NCBI GenBank assembly: GCA_965653495.1
Contig: CBFHAJ010000014.1
Span: forward strand, 1-39,776
Reading direction: 5' to 3'
DNA length: 39,776 bases
Origin: AG41 sp965653495
Lineage (GTDB): Bacteria > Gemmatimonadota > Gemmatimonadetes > Gemmatimonadales > GWC2-71-9
Position numbers and translations under genes: made by a program. Shown here piece by piece: positions 7,720 through 15,699 of this stretch; position 1 is the stretch's first letter, and the number at the start of each line of letters is the position of its first letter. The notes under the pieces were generated by a model, which was given only the letters and a program-made list of their open reading frames with translations, was not told the origin of the DNA and made no database searches.

Positions 7720-8873
7720 CCACGATCCATCGCTGTCTCGGCGCGCTGGCGCTCGTCGCCTGCGCGGAGAATTCGAACGGCAACGGTCCGCCCCCGCCGC
7801 CCGGGAGCGATTCGCTGACGCTCGTGCCGGTGGCGCAAAGCCTCACGAATCCGGTATACGTCGCCGCGCCGGCGGGGGATGTGAATCGCCTGTTCATCGT
7901 GGAGCAGCCGGGGCGGATCCGGATCGTCCAGAACGGCACGCTGTTGGCGACGCCGTGTCTCGCTATCACCAATCGCGTGAGCTACGGCGGCGAGCAGGGG
8001 CTGTTCAGCGTGGCGTTTCATCCGAGCTACGCCACCAACGGCTTCTTCTATGTCGACTACACCGACGTAAGCGGCGACACCCGCGTGGAGCGCTACACCG
8101 TCAGCGCCGACTCCAACGTCGCGGACAGCGCGACCCACGCGCTCATCCTGTTCGTCAACCAGCCGTACGCGAACCACAACGGCGGGTTGGTGATGTTTGG
8201 GCCGGACGGAATGTTCTACATCGGGATGGGCGACGGCGGGTCGGGAGGAGACCCGCAGAACCGCGCGCAAAACCCCGATTCCTTGCTCGGCAAGCTGCTG
8301 CGCATCGACGTGAACACTGGTAATGCCACGCCGTACACGATTCCGTCCGGCAATCCATACGCCGCAGGGGGCGGCCGGGGCGAGATCTGGGCGCTGGGCC
8401 TGCGGAACCCGTGGCGCTTCGCCTTCGATCCGCCGAGTGGCCTGCTGTACACGGCCGACGTGGGGCAGGACGTGTGGGAAGAGGTGGACGTGGCGCCCGC
8501 TACAACGCCAGGCCTCAATTACGGCTGGCGGATCATGGAGGGCGCGCACTGCTTTAACCCCAACCCGTGCAGCCAGACCGGGCTGGTGCTGCCGGCCGTC
8601 GAGTACAACCACTCGAACGGCGATTGCGCCGTGATCGGCGGCTTCGTGTATCGCGGCACTCTGTCACCCGCCCTCGCGGGCCAGTACTTCTACTCCGACC
8701 TGTGCGGCGGATGGCTGCGCAGCTTCACGTACGCGGGTGGCGCCGTCGCGACCCAGACGAGCTGGGCGTTCGCCGTCAGCCTCGGCAGCGTGCTGTCGTT
8801 CGGTCAGGACGCGCGCGGGGAGCTGTACGTGCTGTCGGGGAACGGCGCGGCCTATCACATCACCAAGCCCTAA
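7716..8873 (+). CDS. PQQ-dependent sugar dehydrogenase family lipoprotein (glucose/sorbosone dehydrogenase fold)
   Basis: Members of this six-bladed propeller family oxidise sugars in the periplasm using PQQ. The 385-residue protein starts with a lipoprotein signal (lipobox LVAC at residues 13-16). Family blocks are visible: PVYVAAPAGDVNRLFIVEQP, GGEQGLFSVAFHP, NHNGGLVMFGPDGMFYIGMG, RNPWRFAFDP and ADVGQDVWEEVDV. The His of NHNGG and the WRFAFDP region are those expected near the cofactor site. The start overlaps the stop of the DUF4097 gene, so it belongs to the sigma operon. No PQQ biosynthesis genes are in view. Some family members have other ligands, so the substrate is uncertain. Confidence 0.9.
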   Translation: MTTIHRCLGALALVACAENSNGNGPPPPPGSDSLTLVPVAQSLTNPVYVAAPAGDVNRLFIVEQPGRIRIVQNGTLLATPCLAITNRVSYGGEQGLFSVAFHPSYATNGFFYVDYTDVSGDTRVERYTVSADSNVADSATHALILFVNQPYANHNGGLVMFGPDGMFYIGMGDGGSGGDPQNRAQNPDSLLGKLLRIDVNTGNATPYTIPSGNPYAAGGGRGEIWALGLRNPWRFAFDPPSGLLYTADVGQDVWEEVDVAPATTPGLNYGWRIMEGAHCFNPNPCSQTGLVLPAVEYNHSNGDCAVIGGFVYRGTLSPALAGQYFYSDLCGGWLRSFTYAGGAVATQTSWAFAVSLGSVLSFGQDARGELYVLSGNGAAYHITKP

Positions 8874-8925
8874 ACCTTCCGCGGCCGAGCGGCATCCCAC
8901 CGGCAACCCGTACCGAGAGGTTGCC

Positions 8926-9432
8926 ATGCAAACGTCGATCCGCAGTTTCACCGTCGCCGCGCTCGCGACCGCCCTCATCGCCGCTCCGGCGCTTGCCAAG
9001 GGTCCGCCCTGGATCTCGATCGAGCTTCCCGCCAATCCGTACGACCAGTCCACCCGTGGCGCGTTCCTGCTGGTGCATTCCTTCCATCACGGTCAGGCGG
9101 TGGGCTACATCGTGAGCGGGACGGCGGAGGGCATCGTGAACGGTGAGCGCCAGTCAGTGCAGCTCGAGTTCACCGACACCGGCCGCGACGGCGTGCATGC
9201 GCTGAAGCGCACCTGGCCCGGCACCGGTACCTGGACACTCGTGATCGAGGCCCATCAGGGTCCGGGCGACGTGGCCACCGCCGTGATCGAGCTGGGGACG
9301 GATGGCGAGGTCGCGAGCGTCCGCGTGCCGACGATGCAGCGGGGCAACTGGACCGTGCCCGCGCCGGTCGCGATGAGCGACATCGACGCGAGCCTGCGAG
9401 CGCGCGCCGCGACGCTGGCGCGCAGGTCGTAG
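8926..9432 (+). CDS. exported protein of unknown function
   Basis: This 168-residue protein has a clear Sec signal peptide (about residues 1-24, SFTVAALATALIAAPALAKG) and a compact domain that looks all-beta (PPWISIELPANPYD, then AFLLVHSFHHGQAVGYIV and TGTWTLVIEAHQG). I do not recognise the family. Start choice is supported by GAGAGG 5 bases upstream of the ATG. It follows the sugar dehydrogenase by 52 bases and is followed by a probable terminator, so it may be the last gene of the sigma operon. Confidence 0.75.
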   Translation: MQTSIRSFTVAALATALIAAPALAKGPPWISIELPANPYDQSTRGAFLLVHSFHHGQAVGYIVSGTAEGIVNGERQSVQLEFTDTGRDGVHALKRTWPGTGTWTLVIEAHQGPGDVATAVIELGTDGEVASVRVPTMQRGNWTVPAPVAMSDIDASLRARAATLARRS

Positions 9433-9448
9433 CGGCACCGCAACAGAT

Positions 9449-9476
9449 AGCCCCGACGGCACTTGCCGGCGGGGCT
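9449..9476 (+). terminator. hairpin terminator after the sigma-factor gene block
   Basis: Two 13-base arms (9449-9461 and 9464-9476) pair with one mismatch around a 2-base loop, followed by CATCGTTTCC. The hairpin lies 16 bases after the stop of the exported unknown protein. A TTGACA hexamer at 9497-9502 may belong to a promoter for the CHRD gene, but no convincing -10 follows. Confidence 0.55.
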
Positions 9477-9630
9477 CATCGTTTCCCCACCAATCGTTGA
9501 CACGTTCCCGACAGAGTGCGGTTGACTTGCGGGGTACGCGCTGGTGGCTTGGAATCGGCCGTGCGCGTAGCCGGCGTACTTCCATTGCCCGCGCATTCCA
9601 AAGTATTCACAAACCCCTGAGGAGGCCGTT

Positions 9631-10125
9631 ATGCGTGTACGGATGTTGGGCGCCCTGACCGCAATGGTCCTGCTGGCGGAGCTGAGCTGCTCGGACAACG
9701 ACACCACGGGGATCACGGTCACGCAGCGCTTCACGGCGACCCTGTCGGGCGCGAGCGTACGCCCCACGCCGGTCACCAGTACCGCCACCGGCAGTGCAAC
9801 ATTCACTTACGTGGGCGATATCAAGACGCTATTCTACGAGGTGGACGTCGTGGGAATCGACAGCGTCACCCTGGCGCACATCCACGGGCCCGCGGATACG
9901 GGCGCCAGCGCCGGCGTAATCTTGAACCTGTACACGACCGGCAAGTCGAAGGGACTCGGGTTCACGGGCGTCCTCGCGGCTGGTGTGGGTGGACAGCTGG
10001 GCGCGCCGTCGGGAATGACGATGGATTCGCTGCTGGTGCTGATGGGCAACGGGAACGCGTACGTGAACGTGCACACCGTGGCCCATCCGGCGGGTGAGAT
10101 TCGTGGACAGGTGGTGAAACAATGA
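9631..10125 (+). CDS. CHRD-domain lipoprotein
   Basis: This 164-residue lipoprotein (signal with lipobox ELSC at about residues 17-20) carries a CHRD domain, a beta-rich fold named after chordin. The typical signatures are LAHIHGPADTGASAGVILNL in the middle and VNVHTVAHPAGEIRGQV at the C-terminus. The bacterial function is not established. A strong Shine-Dalgarno sequence (TGAGGAGG) lies about 8 bases before the ATG. The stop overlaps the start of the cupredoxin lipoprotein gene (ATGA), so the two proteins are probably made together. Confidence 0.9.
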   Translation: MRVRMLGALTAMVLLAELSCSDNDTTGITVTQRFTATLSGASVRPTPVTSTATGSATFTYVGDIKTLFYEVDVVGIDSVTLAHIHGPADTGASAGVILNLYTTGKSKGLGFTGVLAAGVGGQLGAPSGMTMDSLLVLMGNGNAYVNVHTVAHPAGEIRGQVVKQ

Positions 10126-10784
10126 GACGGCTGGACGGTTTCGCGGCGCTCGGCGCCGCGTTGGTACTTGCGGGTTGCGGTGGCGACAAGAGTGGCGGCA
10201 CCGGTCCCTGCACGCCGGCTGCTGCCACTCAGCTCCTCAAGAACGGTGCTGACCCCGCACCGTGGTATTTCAACAATCCGCTTCCCGCCGCGCTGGGCGT
10301 CACCATCAAGGATGCCGCCAACTGCGCGGTTCCCGGCGTCGTCGTGAACTGGTCGATCGCGACGGGTGGTGGAGGGCTGAGCAATTCAACGAGTACCACC
10401 AACGCGAGCGGTATTGCGACCATCAATGACAGTGTCGGCGGCTCCTCGATTCAGATCGTCCAGGCGATGTCGTCGGGGCTGCCGAGCCAGGCCTTCCAGG
10501 TTCAAGCCTCGGCGCCGCCCACGACGGTCGGTGTCGACATCAAGGACAATTTCTTCAGCCCCCGCGACACAGTGATTCAGACGGGGGGAACCGTAACGTG
10601 GACGTGGCTGGGATCAGCGACTCATAACGTCACGTTCACAGGTGGTCCTACACCGCTGCCGGGGAACGGGGGGAATATGACGAATGGGGGGACGTTCCAC
10701 GAGGCGATAACTGGTGTCGGGACGTACTCCTACTCCTGCACGAACCACGCGGGAATGAACGGGACACTTACCGTCGTGCACTGA
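10122..10784 (+). CDS. lipoprotein with Ig-like domain and C-terminal cupredoxin domain
   Basis: This 220-residue lipoprotein (lipobox LAGC at about 16-19) has a bacterial Ig-like domain at about residues 45-130, with the AVPGVVVNWSIATGGG and TNASGIATINDSVGG strands. A plastocyanin/azurin-like domain follows at about 137-220. The blue-copper ligands appear present: His in SATHNVTF at about residue 168, then Cys, His and Met in YSYSCTNHAGMNG at about 205-212. That suggests a type 1 copper site for electron transfer in the periplasm or at the outer membrane, although the partner is unknown. It is translationally coupled to the CHRD gene and ends before a strong terminator. Confidence 0.9.
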   Translation: MRRLDGFAALGAALVLAGCGGDKSGGTGPCTPAAATQLLKNGADPAPWYFNNPLPAALGVTIKDAANCAVPGVVVNWSIATGGGGLSNSTSTTNASGIATINDSVGGSSIQIVQAMSSGLPSQAFQVQASAPPTTVGVDIKDNFFSPRDTVIQTGGTVTWTWLGSATHNVTFTGGPTPLPGNGGNMTNGGTFHEAITGVGTYSYSCTNHAGMNGTLTVVH

Positions 10785-10804
10785 AGTGGTAGGGTGGCGG
10801 TACG

Positions 10805-10853
10805 CCGTGCGCGGTTGCCTCCGATGCCATGGAGGCAACCGCGCACGGTTTTT
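10805..10853 (+). terminator. strong intrinsic terminator between convergent genes
   Basis: A perfect 18-bp stem (10805-10822 with 10831-10848) has an 8-base loop and is followed by TTTTT (10849-10853). It terminates the CHRD-cupredoxin transcript. The TAA stop of the convergent molybdenum hydroxylase gene overlaps the end of the T run (10852-10854). Confidence 0.92.
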
Positions 10854-13005
10854 AGGCCAGCTTTCCTATCGGCAGCCTTCTGACCCGCTTTCCCGTGGCC
10901 GCAAAGATCGCGTTGCCCAGCGCCGGCGCGATCGGCCCCACCGACGGCTCACCGATCCCCCCCTGCTTATCGGTGCTCGGCACGACGTACACCTCCACCT
11001 GCGGCATCGCGTCGATGTGCAGCATCGGGTAGTCGGTGAAGTTGCTTTGCTTCACCCGGCCCTTGTCGAGCGTGATCTCGCCGTAGAGCGCAGCCGTCAG
11101 ACCGTACACGATTCCGCCCTGCAGCTGCGCCTCGATCTGGCCGACGTTGACTGTGGGCCCGCAATCGACGGCGCACACGACGCGGTGCACGCGCACGCTC
11201 CCGTCCGATGCCACGGACACCTCGACCACTTGCGCGCACACCGTGGGCTGCCACTCGGCCAGTGCGATGCCCCGACCCCGGCCCTCCGGGAGCGGCGTCC
11301 CCCAACCCGCCTTCTGGGCCGCCAGCTCGAGCGTGCGCAGGTGGCGCGGTTTGTCCTTCAGCAGGGCGCGGCGCAGCTCGTAGGGGTCCTTACCAGCGGC
11401 GACCGCCACTTCGTCGAAGAAGCACTCGGTCACGAACGCGTTCTGCGAGATCCCCACTGAGCGCCAGAAGCCCCGGGGGACGGGGAGCAGGTCCACCGCC
11501 ACCTGGTCGACCAGCAGGTTGGGGAACGCGTAGGGCAGATTGGCGGCGCCGTCGATGAGCGTGCGATCGATCCCTTTATCGAGCGGTCCGAACTTGAGGA
11601 GGATCGGCGGCGCCACGATACGGTGCGTCCACGCCACCGGGCTGCCCGTGGCGTCCAGCCCCGCGGCGAACTTGTTGTACGCAGCGGGCCGGTAAAACCC
11701 GTGCTGCACGTCGACCTCGCCCGACCAGATCACTTTCACCGGCGCTCCGACGGCCTTCGACACGCGCACCGCCTCGGACACAAAGTCGGACTCGAGCCGG
11801 CGCCCGAAGCCCCCACCCAGGAACGTGGTGTGGATCCGCACCTTTTCCTTGGGGAGCCCGGTCAGCTCGGCGGCGACCTCCTGCGCGCGCGTCTGGTTCT
11901 GGCTCGGCGCCCAGATTTCGCAGCCGTCAACCGACACGCTGGCGGTACACGTCATCGGCTCCATGGTCGCGTGGTGCAGGAACGGGACCTCGTACACCGC
12001 TTCGACGCGCTTCGCGGCGCCGGCGAGCGCCGTCGCCGGATCGCCGTTCTTGCGGGCTTCCACTCCCGCTTCCTCCGCCCGCTTCACGAACTCGGCCCGG
12101 ATTCCGTCCGAGTCGAGCGAGCCCGCCGAGCCTTCGTCCCACTCGATCTCGAGCGCCTTGCGGCCGGTGAAGGCCTGCCAGTACGTGTCGGCGACGACCG
12201 CGATGCCGGCGGCGCAGCCTACACCCCACGCGCCCGACCCGGTCCAGGGGCTCGCCTCGAGCTCGACCACGTGACGCACCCCCGGCACGGCTTTCGCCTT
12301 GGTCGCGTCGTACCGTGTGACCTTCCCGCCGAAAACGGGGCAGCGCTCGATCGACGCCACGAGCATGCCGGGCACCTTCTGGTCGATCCCGAACACGGCG
12401 CTGCCGTCCACCTTGAGGGGAGTGTCGAGCCGTGGGGTACGGGTGCCGAGCAGCCGGAAGTCCTTGGGGTCCTTGAGAGGAGCGGCGTCGGGGACCGGGA
12501 GCGTCGCGGCTTTGGCCGCGAGCGCGCCGTAGCCGAGCTTGCGGCCGGATCCCGTATGTGTCACGACGCCCGCTGCGGTGTGACAATCGGCCGGCTCGAC
12601 CTTCCATTGTTGTGCCGCGGCGGCCACGAGCATGGCGCGCGCGGTGGCGCCCGCCTTGCGCAGTGGCTCCCACGACGTGTGCATCGCCGTGCTCCCGCCC
12701 GTGGACATGCGGCGCGACCAGCCAGCCGGATTCTCCGGGACGGGGCCGAGCCGCACCTTCGACCAGTCGGCGTCGAGCTCCTCCGCGAGAATCATCGCGA
12801 GCCCGGTCTGCGAGCCTTGGCCCATCTCGGATTTGTCGACCGTGAGCGTCACGATCCCGTTCGTGCCGACGCGGAGCCATGCGTTAGGTGCGAAGTCGGC
12901 TGGGGGCACGGCGGCGCGCTCCGCGAGTCGCGGCGGGAGGTAGAACGCAATGACAAGACCGGCGCTGGTCTCAACGAACGCGCGGCGAGTGATCCGAGTG
13001 GTCAT
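10852..13005 (-). CDS. molybdopterin-binding large subunit, IorB-type aldehyde/xanthine oxidase family (copy 2)
   Basis: This is the molybdenum-cofactor subunit of a periplasmic hydroxylase like isoquinoline 1-oxidoreductase beta. The 717-residue protein begins with a Tat-like leader (TRITRRAFVETSAGLVIAF). Conserved blocks include KSEMGQGSQTGLAMILAEEL, FLHHATMEPMTCTA, TTFLGGGFGRRLE and, near the C-terminus, GGIGEPSVGPIAPALGNAIF with the expected catalytic Glu. I chose the ATG at 13005 because GGGAGG lies 6 bases upstream; a longer reading from 13041 would overlap the upstream gene. It is a tandem paralogue of the gene before it, with which it shares an operon 19 bases apart. The substrate cannot be told from sequence. 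Confidence 0.93.
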   Translation of the reverse strand: MTTRITRRAFVETSAGLVIAFYLPPRLAERAAVPPADFAPNAWLRVGTNGIVTLTVDKSEMGQGSQTGLAMILAEELDADWSKVRLGPVPENPAGWSRRMSTGGSTAMHTSWEPLRKAGATARAMLVAAAAQQWKVEPADCHTAAGVVTHTGSGRKLGYGALAAKAATLPVPDAAPLKDPKDFRLLGTRTPRLDTPLKVDGSAVFGIDQKVPGMLVASIERCPVFGGKVTRYDATKAKAVPGVRHVVELEASPWTGSGAWGVGCAAGIAVVADTYWQAFTGRKALEIEWDEGSAGSLDSDGIRAEFVKRAEEAGVEARKNGDPATALAGAAKRVEAVYEVPFLHHATMEPMTCTASVSVDGCEIWAPSQNQTRAQEVAAELTGLPKEKVRIHTTFLGGGFGRRLESDFVSEAVRVSKAVGAPVKVIWSGEVDVQHGFYRPAAYNKFAAGLDATGSPVAWTHRIVAPPILLKFGPLDKGIDRTLIDGAANLPYAFPNLLVDQVAVDLLPVPRGFWRSVGISQNAFVTECFFDEVAVAAGKDPYELRRALLKDKPRHLRTLELAAQKAGWGTPLPEGRGRGIALAEWQPTVCAQVVEVSVASDGSVRVHRVVCAVDCGPTVNVGQIEAQLQGGIVYGLTAALYGEITLDKGRVKQSNFTDYPMLHIDAMPQVEVYVVPSTDKQGGIGEPSVGPIAPALGNAIFAATGKRVRRLPIGKLA

Positions 13006-13024
13006 GACGGGCCTCCCGAGTCCC

Positions 13025-15160
13025 TTATACCACCTTCCCAATCGGCAGCTTCCGGATCCGCTTCCCGTTCAGCGCGAAGATCGCGTTGCACACCGCCGGC
13101 CCGATCGGGGGCGTGCCGGGCTCGCCGGCGCCGCCCTGCGCGTCACTCGACGGCACGATATGCACTTCGACTCGCGGCATGTCGGCCTGATGGAGCATCG
13201 GATAATTGTTGAAGTTGCTTTGCTGCACCCGGCCCTTGTCGATCGTGATCTCGCCCCACAGCGCCGCCGTGAGGCCGTACACGATCGCGCTTTCCATCTG
13301 CGCCGCGACGATGCTGGGGTTCACCACCGGGCCGCAGTCCACCGCGCACACGACGCGATGCACGCGCGGCGTGCCGTCCGATCCCACTGAGACCTCGGCC
13401 ACCTCGGCGACGTAGGTCTCGAACGACTTCCACACCGCTAGCCCTCGTGCCCGGCCCGCTGGCAGCGCGCTGCCCCAGCCCGCCTTGCTCGCGGCCAGGT
13501 TCAGGACGCCCAGGTGGCGCGGCGCCTTGCCGAGCAGATCGCGGCGGAACTCGTAGGGGTCCTTTTTGGCGGCGTGGGCCAGCTCGTCCACGAAGCTCTC
13601 GACCGCGAACGCGTTGAAGCTGTTGTTCACCGACCGCCAGAACCCGACCGGGATGCCGGTATCGGGCATGTGGTAATCGACGTGCACGTTGGCGATGGCG
13701 TACGGCATCCCCACCCCGCCTTCGACCGCCTCGCCGTCGATGCCGTTCTTGATCGTGTCGGGGAATACGCGCGCAAAAATTGACGGCGCCACGATGCGCT
13801 GCGTCCAGGCCACGGGCTGGCCTGCGGCATCGAGCCCGGCGTGGAACTGGTGCAAGCACGCCGGCCGGTACAGGTCGTGCTGGATGTCGTCCTCACGCGA
13901 CCACACGATTTTCACGGGGGCGCCCGTGGCCTTGGAGGTTTCCAGTGCCTCCTGAATGAAATCCATCTCGAACCGGCGCCCGAAGCCGCCGCCCAGGTAC
14001 GTCGTGTGGACGTTCACCTTCTCGGGCGCTACGCCCCCGATCTTCGCTCCCAGGCCTTGCGCTCCGCCCTGGAACTGGGTCGGCGCCCAGATGTCCACGC
14101 CATCAGCCCGCACATGCGCCGTGCAGTTCATCGGCTCCATGGTGGCATGGGCGAGGAACGGCAGCTCGTAGGCGGCGTCGACCTTGGTCGCCGCGCCCGT
14201 GAGCGCCGCGTCCGGGTCACCGTCGTGGCGGGCCTGGGCGCCGGGCTGCGCGGCCTTCTCCGCGAACAGCTGCGAGATGCTGGCGCTCGTCACCTGCGCG
14301 TTGGGGCCGTCGTCCCACTTCACGTCGAGGGCGTCGCGTCCCTTCTTGGCGTTCCAGTAACCGTCGGCGACCACGGCGACCCCCGAGGAGATCTGCACGA
14401 CGTCCTTCACGCCCGCGACGGCCTTCGCCCTGCCGGCGTCGAAGCTCGCGACCTTGCCCCCGAACGTGGGGCAGCGGGCGACGACGGCGACCAGCATTCC
14501 CGGTTGCTTCACGTCGATCCCGAACTGCGCCGAGCCGTCGACCTTGGCGGGCGTGTCGAGCCGCTTGACCGGCGTGCCCAAGATCTTCCAATCCTTGGGG
14601 TCCTTGAGGGCGGGATCTTGTGGCACGGGGAGCGACGCGGCCTTGGCGGCCAGTTGGCCGTACGTGGCGCGCCGCTTCGACCCCGTATGGACCACGGCGC
14701 CGCGCTCGGCGCGGCAGTCGACCTTGTCGACTCCCCACGTTTGCGCGGCTGCGGCCACGAGCATCTCGCGCGCGGCCGCACCGGCCTTACGGAGCGGCGT
14801 GAACGCGGCGCGCACGCTGGTGCTGCCGCCCGTGCCCTGGAAGCCGAACAGCGGATTGACGTACGCCTTGTCCGCGGGCGCCGTCTCGATGGTGATCTTG
14901 CTCCAGTCGGCGTCGAGCTCCTCGGCGAGGAGCATGGGGAGCGCGGTCGCCACCCCCTGGCCCATTTCGGAGCGGTCGACCACGACCATGATCCGATTGT
15001 CGGTGCCGATGCGCAGCCACGCGTTAGGCGCGAAGGTGGCTGGCGGTGCCGCGACAAAGCGCTGGCCGTCCGGCAGATGGAACGCGATGACGAGACCGGC
15101 GCCGGCGGCGCCCGCGGTCTCGAGGAACTCGCGGCGCGAGAGACGTGCGGACGTACTCAT
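13025..15160 (-). CDS. molybdopterin-binding large subunit, IorB-type aldehyde/xanthine oxidase family (copy 1)
   Basis: This 711-residue protein has a Tat signal (LSRREFLETAGAAGAGLVIA). Family blocks are RSEMGQGVATALPMLLAEEL, FLAHATMEPMNCTAHV, TTYLGGGFGRRFE and a C-terminal GGAGEPGTPPIGPAVCNAIF with the expected catalytic Glu. It follows the [2Fe-2S] subunit gene by 1 base and is the most likely partner of that subunit. The downstream gene is a clear paralogue with the same domain order. Electrons would pass from Mo through the two [2Fe-2S] clusters to a cytochrome or other carrier not encoded here. The substrate is unknown; aldehydes or N-heterocycles are typical for the family. Confidence 0.94.
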   Translation of the reverse strand: MSTSARLSRREFLETAGAAGAGLVIAFHLPDGQRFVAAPPATFAPNAWLRIGTDNRIMVVVDRSEMGQGVATALPMLLAEELDADWSKITIETAPADKAYVNPLFGFQGTGGSTSVRAAFTPLRKAGAAAREMLVAAAAQTWGVDKVDCRAERGAVVHTGSKRRATYGQLAAKAASLPVPQDPALKDPKDWKILGTPVKRLDTPAKVDGSAQFGIDVKQPGMLVAVVARCPTFGGKVASFDAGRAKAVAGVKDVVQISSGVAVVADGYWNAKKGRDALDVKWDDGPNAQVTSASISQLFAEKAAQPGAQARHDGDPDAALTGAATKVDAAYELPFLAHATMEPMNCTAHVRADGVDIWAPTQFQGGAQGLGAKIGGVAPEKVNVHTTYLGGGFGRRFEMDFIQEALETSKATGAPVKIVWSREDDIQHDLYRPACLHQFHAGLDAAGQPVAWTQRIVAPSIFARVFPDTIKNGIDGEAVEGGVGMPYAIANVHVDYHMPDTGIPVGFWRSVNNSFNAFAVESFVDELAHAAKKDPYEFRRDLLGKAPRHLGVLNLAASKAGWGSALPAGRARGLAVWKSFETYVAEVAEVSVGSDGTPRVHRVVCAVDCGPVVNPSIVAAQMESAIVYGLTAALWGEITIDKGRVQQSNFNNYPMLHQADMPRVEVHIVPSSDAQGGAGEPGTPPIGPAVCNAIFALNGKRIRKLPIGKVV

Positions 15161-15161
15161 A

Positions 15162-15617
15162 TCACGCTCCCTGGGCGGCGCGGTGGATGGCCGCGCGGAT
15201 ACGCTGATAGGTTCCGCAGCGGCAGATGTTCGTCATCGCCGAGTCGATGTCGGTGTCGGTGGGGTGCGGGTTCTGGGCGAGCAGGGCGGCGGCCGCCATG
15301 ATCTGCCCCGACTGGCAGTAGCCGCACTGCGGGACATCTTCGGCGATCCAGGCGCGCTGGACCGGATGACTGCGATTCTTGGACAGCCCCTCGATAGTGG
15401 TGACGTGCTTCCCGGCGACGGCCATGATGGGGAGCACGCAGGTGCGTGTCGCCACGCCATCCAGGTGCACGGTGCAGGCGCCGCACGCCGCGATACCGCA
15501 GCCGAACTTGGTGCCCGTCATCCCGAGCGTGTCGCGCAGCACCCAGAGGAGGGGAGTGTCGGGGGCGACGTTGACGGTTTCGCGTTTGCCGTTGAGCGTG
15601 AAGGTGACCGGGGGCAT
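15162..15617 (-). CDS. [2Fe-2S] small subunit of the molybdenum hydroxylase (IorA-type)
   Basis: This 151-residue protein carries the two [2Fe-2S] domains of xanthine-oxidase-family enzymes. The plant-ferredoxin-like cluster motif CGIAACGACTVHLDG is at about residues 39-53. The helical second domain has CGYCQSGQIM and ICRCGTYQRIR. I chose the ATG at 15617 because the conserved family start follows at once (PPVTFTLNGK) and GAGGA lies upstream. It heads the minus-strand operon with two large subunits. It lacks a signal peptide; it may be exported by riding with the Tat-targeted large subunit, as in related enzymes. It is divergent from the APC permease gene. Confidence 0.95.
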   Translation of the reverse strand: MPPVTFTLNGKRETVNVAPDTPLLWVLRDTLGMTGTKFGCGIAACGACTVHLDGVATRTCVLPIMAVAGKHVTTIEGLSKNRSHPVQRAWIAEDVPQCGYCQSGQIMAAAALLAQNPHPTDTDIDSAMTNICRCGTYQRIRAAIHRAAQGA

Positions 15618-15699
15618 GACGTGATCCTCAATCGGGGGAATGGGGACAACGTGCACAGGCGGACCGCGGGACGGAAGGGGGTCTTCGGAGCAGGGGAAC

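Noticed and set aside
9497..9550. Promoter with TTGACA upstream of the CHRD gene.
   Set aside because: No acceptable -10 box at 16-19 bases spacing, so it is mentioned only in the terminator entry.
13006..13041. Longer start for the second molybdenum large subunit.
   Set aside because: It would overlap the upstream gene and lacks a ribosome site, whereas 13005 has GGGAGG at the right distance and begins the Tat leader.
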